Assembly: GCA_000999175.1 (NCBI GenBank)
Contig: LCJJ01000030.1
Span: 1 to 5,289, forward strand
Source of the DNA: Parcubacteria group bacterium GW2011_GWB1_44_7
Lineage (GTDB): Bacteria > Patescibacteria > Paceibacteria > UBA9973 > DSPV01
DNA length: 5,289 bases
Reading direction: 5' to 3'
Positions 4,971 through 5,289 of the stretch are shown piece by piece. Under the pieces are notes generated by a model that was not told where the DNA came from, searched no databases, and saw only the letters and a list, made by a program, of their open reading frames with translations. The translations under genes were made by a program, and so were the position numbers. The first letter of the stretch is position 1. Each line of letters starts with the position of its first letter.

Positions 4971-5257
4971 CAGAAAATCTGACCTTTTTGGAACACGCGC
5001 CGCGATTGGCGTATGGAAAGGTTGGAATACCGATTTAGTTGTTATGGAAACAAAAATTTCAGTTGTTTATGTGTTGTATCATTCTAAATGGTTGCATCAG
5101 CAAGAATCGTTAGAGCCTTTAAGGTTGGGTAAAAGTGATTTTCTGCTTTTTCATCCACCTTGCACAATGGGATTCAAGTTCAGTGCTGGGACTCTATCCT
5201 GAACCCACCTCTTGAACACTTTTGATATTCTTAAAGGATTAAAAATTATCAAAAGCT
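4971..5257 (+). other. Long structured 5' leader or small RNA; no gene recognised
   Basis: Between the promoter and the ATG at 5258 lie about 290 nt in which no convincing protein or known RNA is seen. Several stems can be drawn. One is 5121-5161: AAGGT, bulged T, GGGT and AAAAG, pairing with CTTTT, ATCC and ACCTT. Another is a nested pair: TTCAA/TTGAA (5173-5177 with 5212-5216) around GTTCAG/CTGAAC (5178-5183 with 5199-5204). Smaller ones are GCGCC/GGCGT (4997-5012) and AAACAA/TTGTTT near 5050. No T-rich terminator separates this region from the downstream gene, so a regulatory leader is more likely than a free small RNA. I could not match it to RNase P RNA, tmRNA, SRP RNA, 6S RNA or a riboswitch. 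Confidence 0.4.
5219..5255 (+). promoter_or_regulatory. Hairpin over the ribosome-binding region of the last gene
   Basis: CTTTTGATA (5219-5227) pairs perfectly with TATCAAAAG (5247-5255), ending 2 nt before the ATG at 5258. The 19-nt loop holds AAAGGA (5233-5238), the only Shine-Dalgarno-like sequence nearby. AAAGGA is 19 nt from the ATG, too far for normal use, so the hairpin may control initiation. There is no T tract, so it is not a terminator. Confidence 0.4.
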
Positions 5258-5289
5258 ATGAGCAAAAAACAAATTGGCGATTTGCAAGT
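5258..5289 (+). CDS. Unidentified protein, first 10 codons only
   Basis: The reading frame begins MSKKQIGDLQ and runs off the window. An in-frame TAA lies just upstream (7 codons before), so this ATG is the first possible ATG start. The position after a strong promoter and leader supports a real gene. The ten residues are too few to name a family. Confidence 0.55.
   Translation, partial: MSKKQIGDLQ

Noticed and set aside
4945..5202. Open frame of 85 codons on the plus strand in the leader region
   Set aside because: It has no ribosome-binding site, begins upstream of the expected transcription start, has an unlikely composition with several Trp, shows no recognisable motif, and overlaps the RNA stems. 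A start at 5044 would give a shorter frame with no better support.

Overview
The window looks like a chromosomal piece of a small-genome bacterium of the Candidate Phyla Radiation (Patescibacteria, Parcubacteria-like). This is an inference from four things: a compact operon of divergent non-oxidative pentose phosphate genes with GAPDH, split transketolase subunits, little sign of Shine-Dalgarno sites, and a solitary REP-associated Y1 transposase. TGA is used as a stop (GAPDH, transketolase N subunit), so the UGA-glycine code of Gracilibacteria/Absconditabacteria is unlikely.

From 4079 down to 1 runs a tightly packed minus-strand operon: GAPDH, ribose-5-phosphate isomerase B, a divergent ribulose-phosphate 3-epimerase, transketolase N subunit and transketolase C subunit (cut by the window edge). 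Two junctions are ATGA overlaps and the other two gaps are 3 and 12 nt. Together these enzymes interconvert pentose phosphates, make glyceraldehyde 3-phosphate and oxidise it, which fits a route to GAP that avoids phosphofructokinase. A TATAAT promoter lies just upstream of GAPDH. From 4153 to 4930 is a REP-associated tyrosine transposase (RAYT) gene bracketed by two identical 32-bp perfect palindromes, the left one supplying its last codons and stop. On the plus strand a TTGACA/TATGCT promoter at 4935-4964 leads into about 290 nt of apparently non-coding, foldable leader and then the first 10 codons of an unidentified gene.

The notable signal is a set of palindromic elements sitting in frame inside the pathway genes. 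One is in transketolase C (374-434), one in transketolase N (1411-1443), and two are in RpiB (2682-2732, and 3001-3030 directly after an ATG). Each adds codons at a place where family members are shorter, and none breaks its gene. Three of the four share a unit of the form AAGG-N5-CCTT (or GAGG-N5-CCTC) with the palindromes flanking the transposase. Two have units exactly 24 bp apart (8 codons), and the arms differ between elements by paired changes that keep the palindrome. I infer a family of protein-tolerated palindromic elements, similar in behaviour to Rickettsia palindromic elements, that may be mobilised by the neighbouring RAYT.
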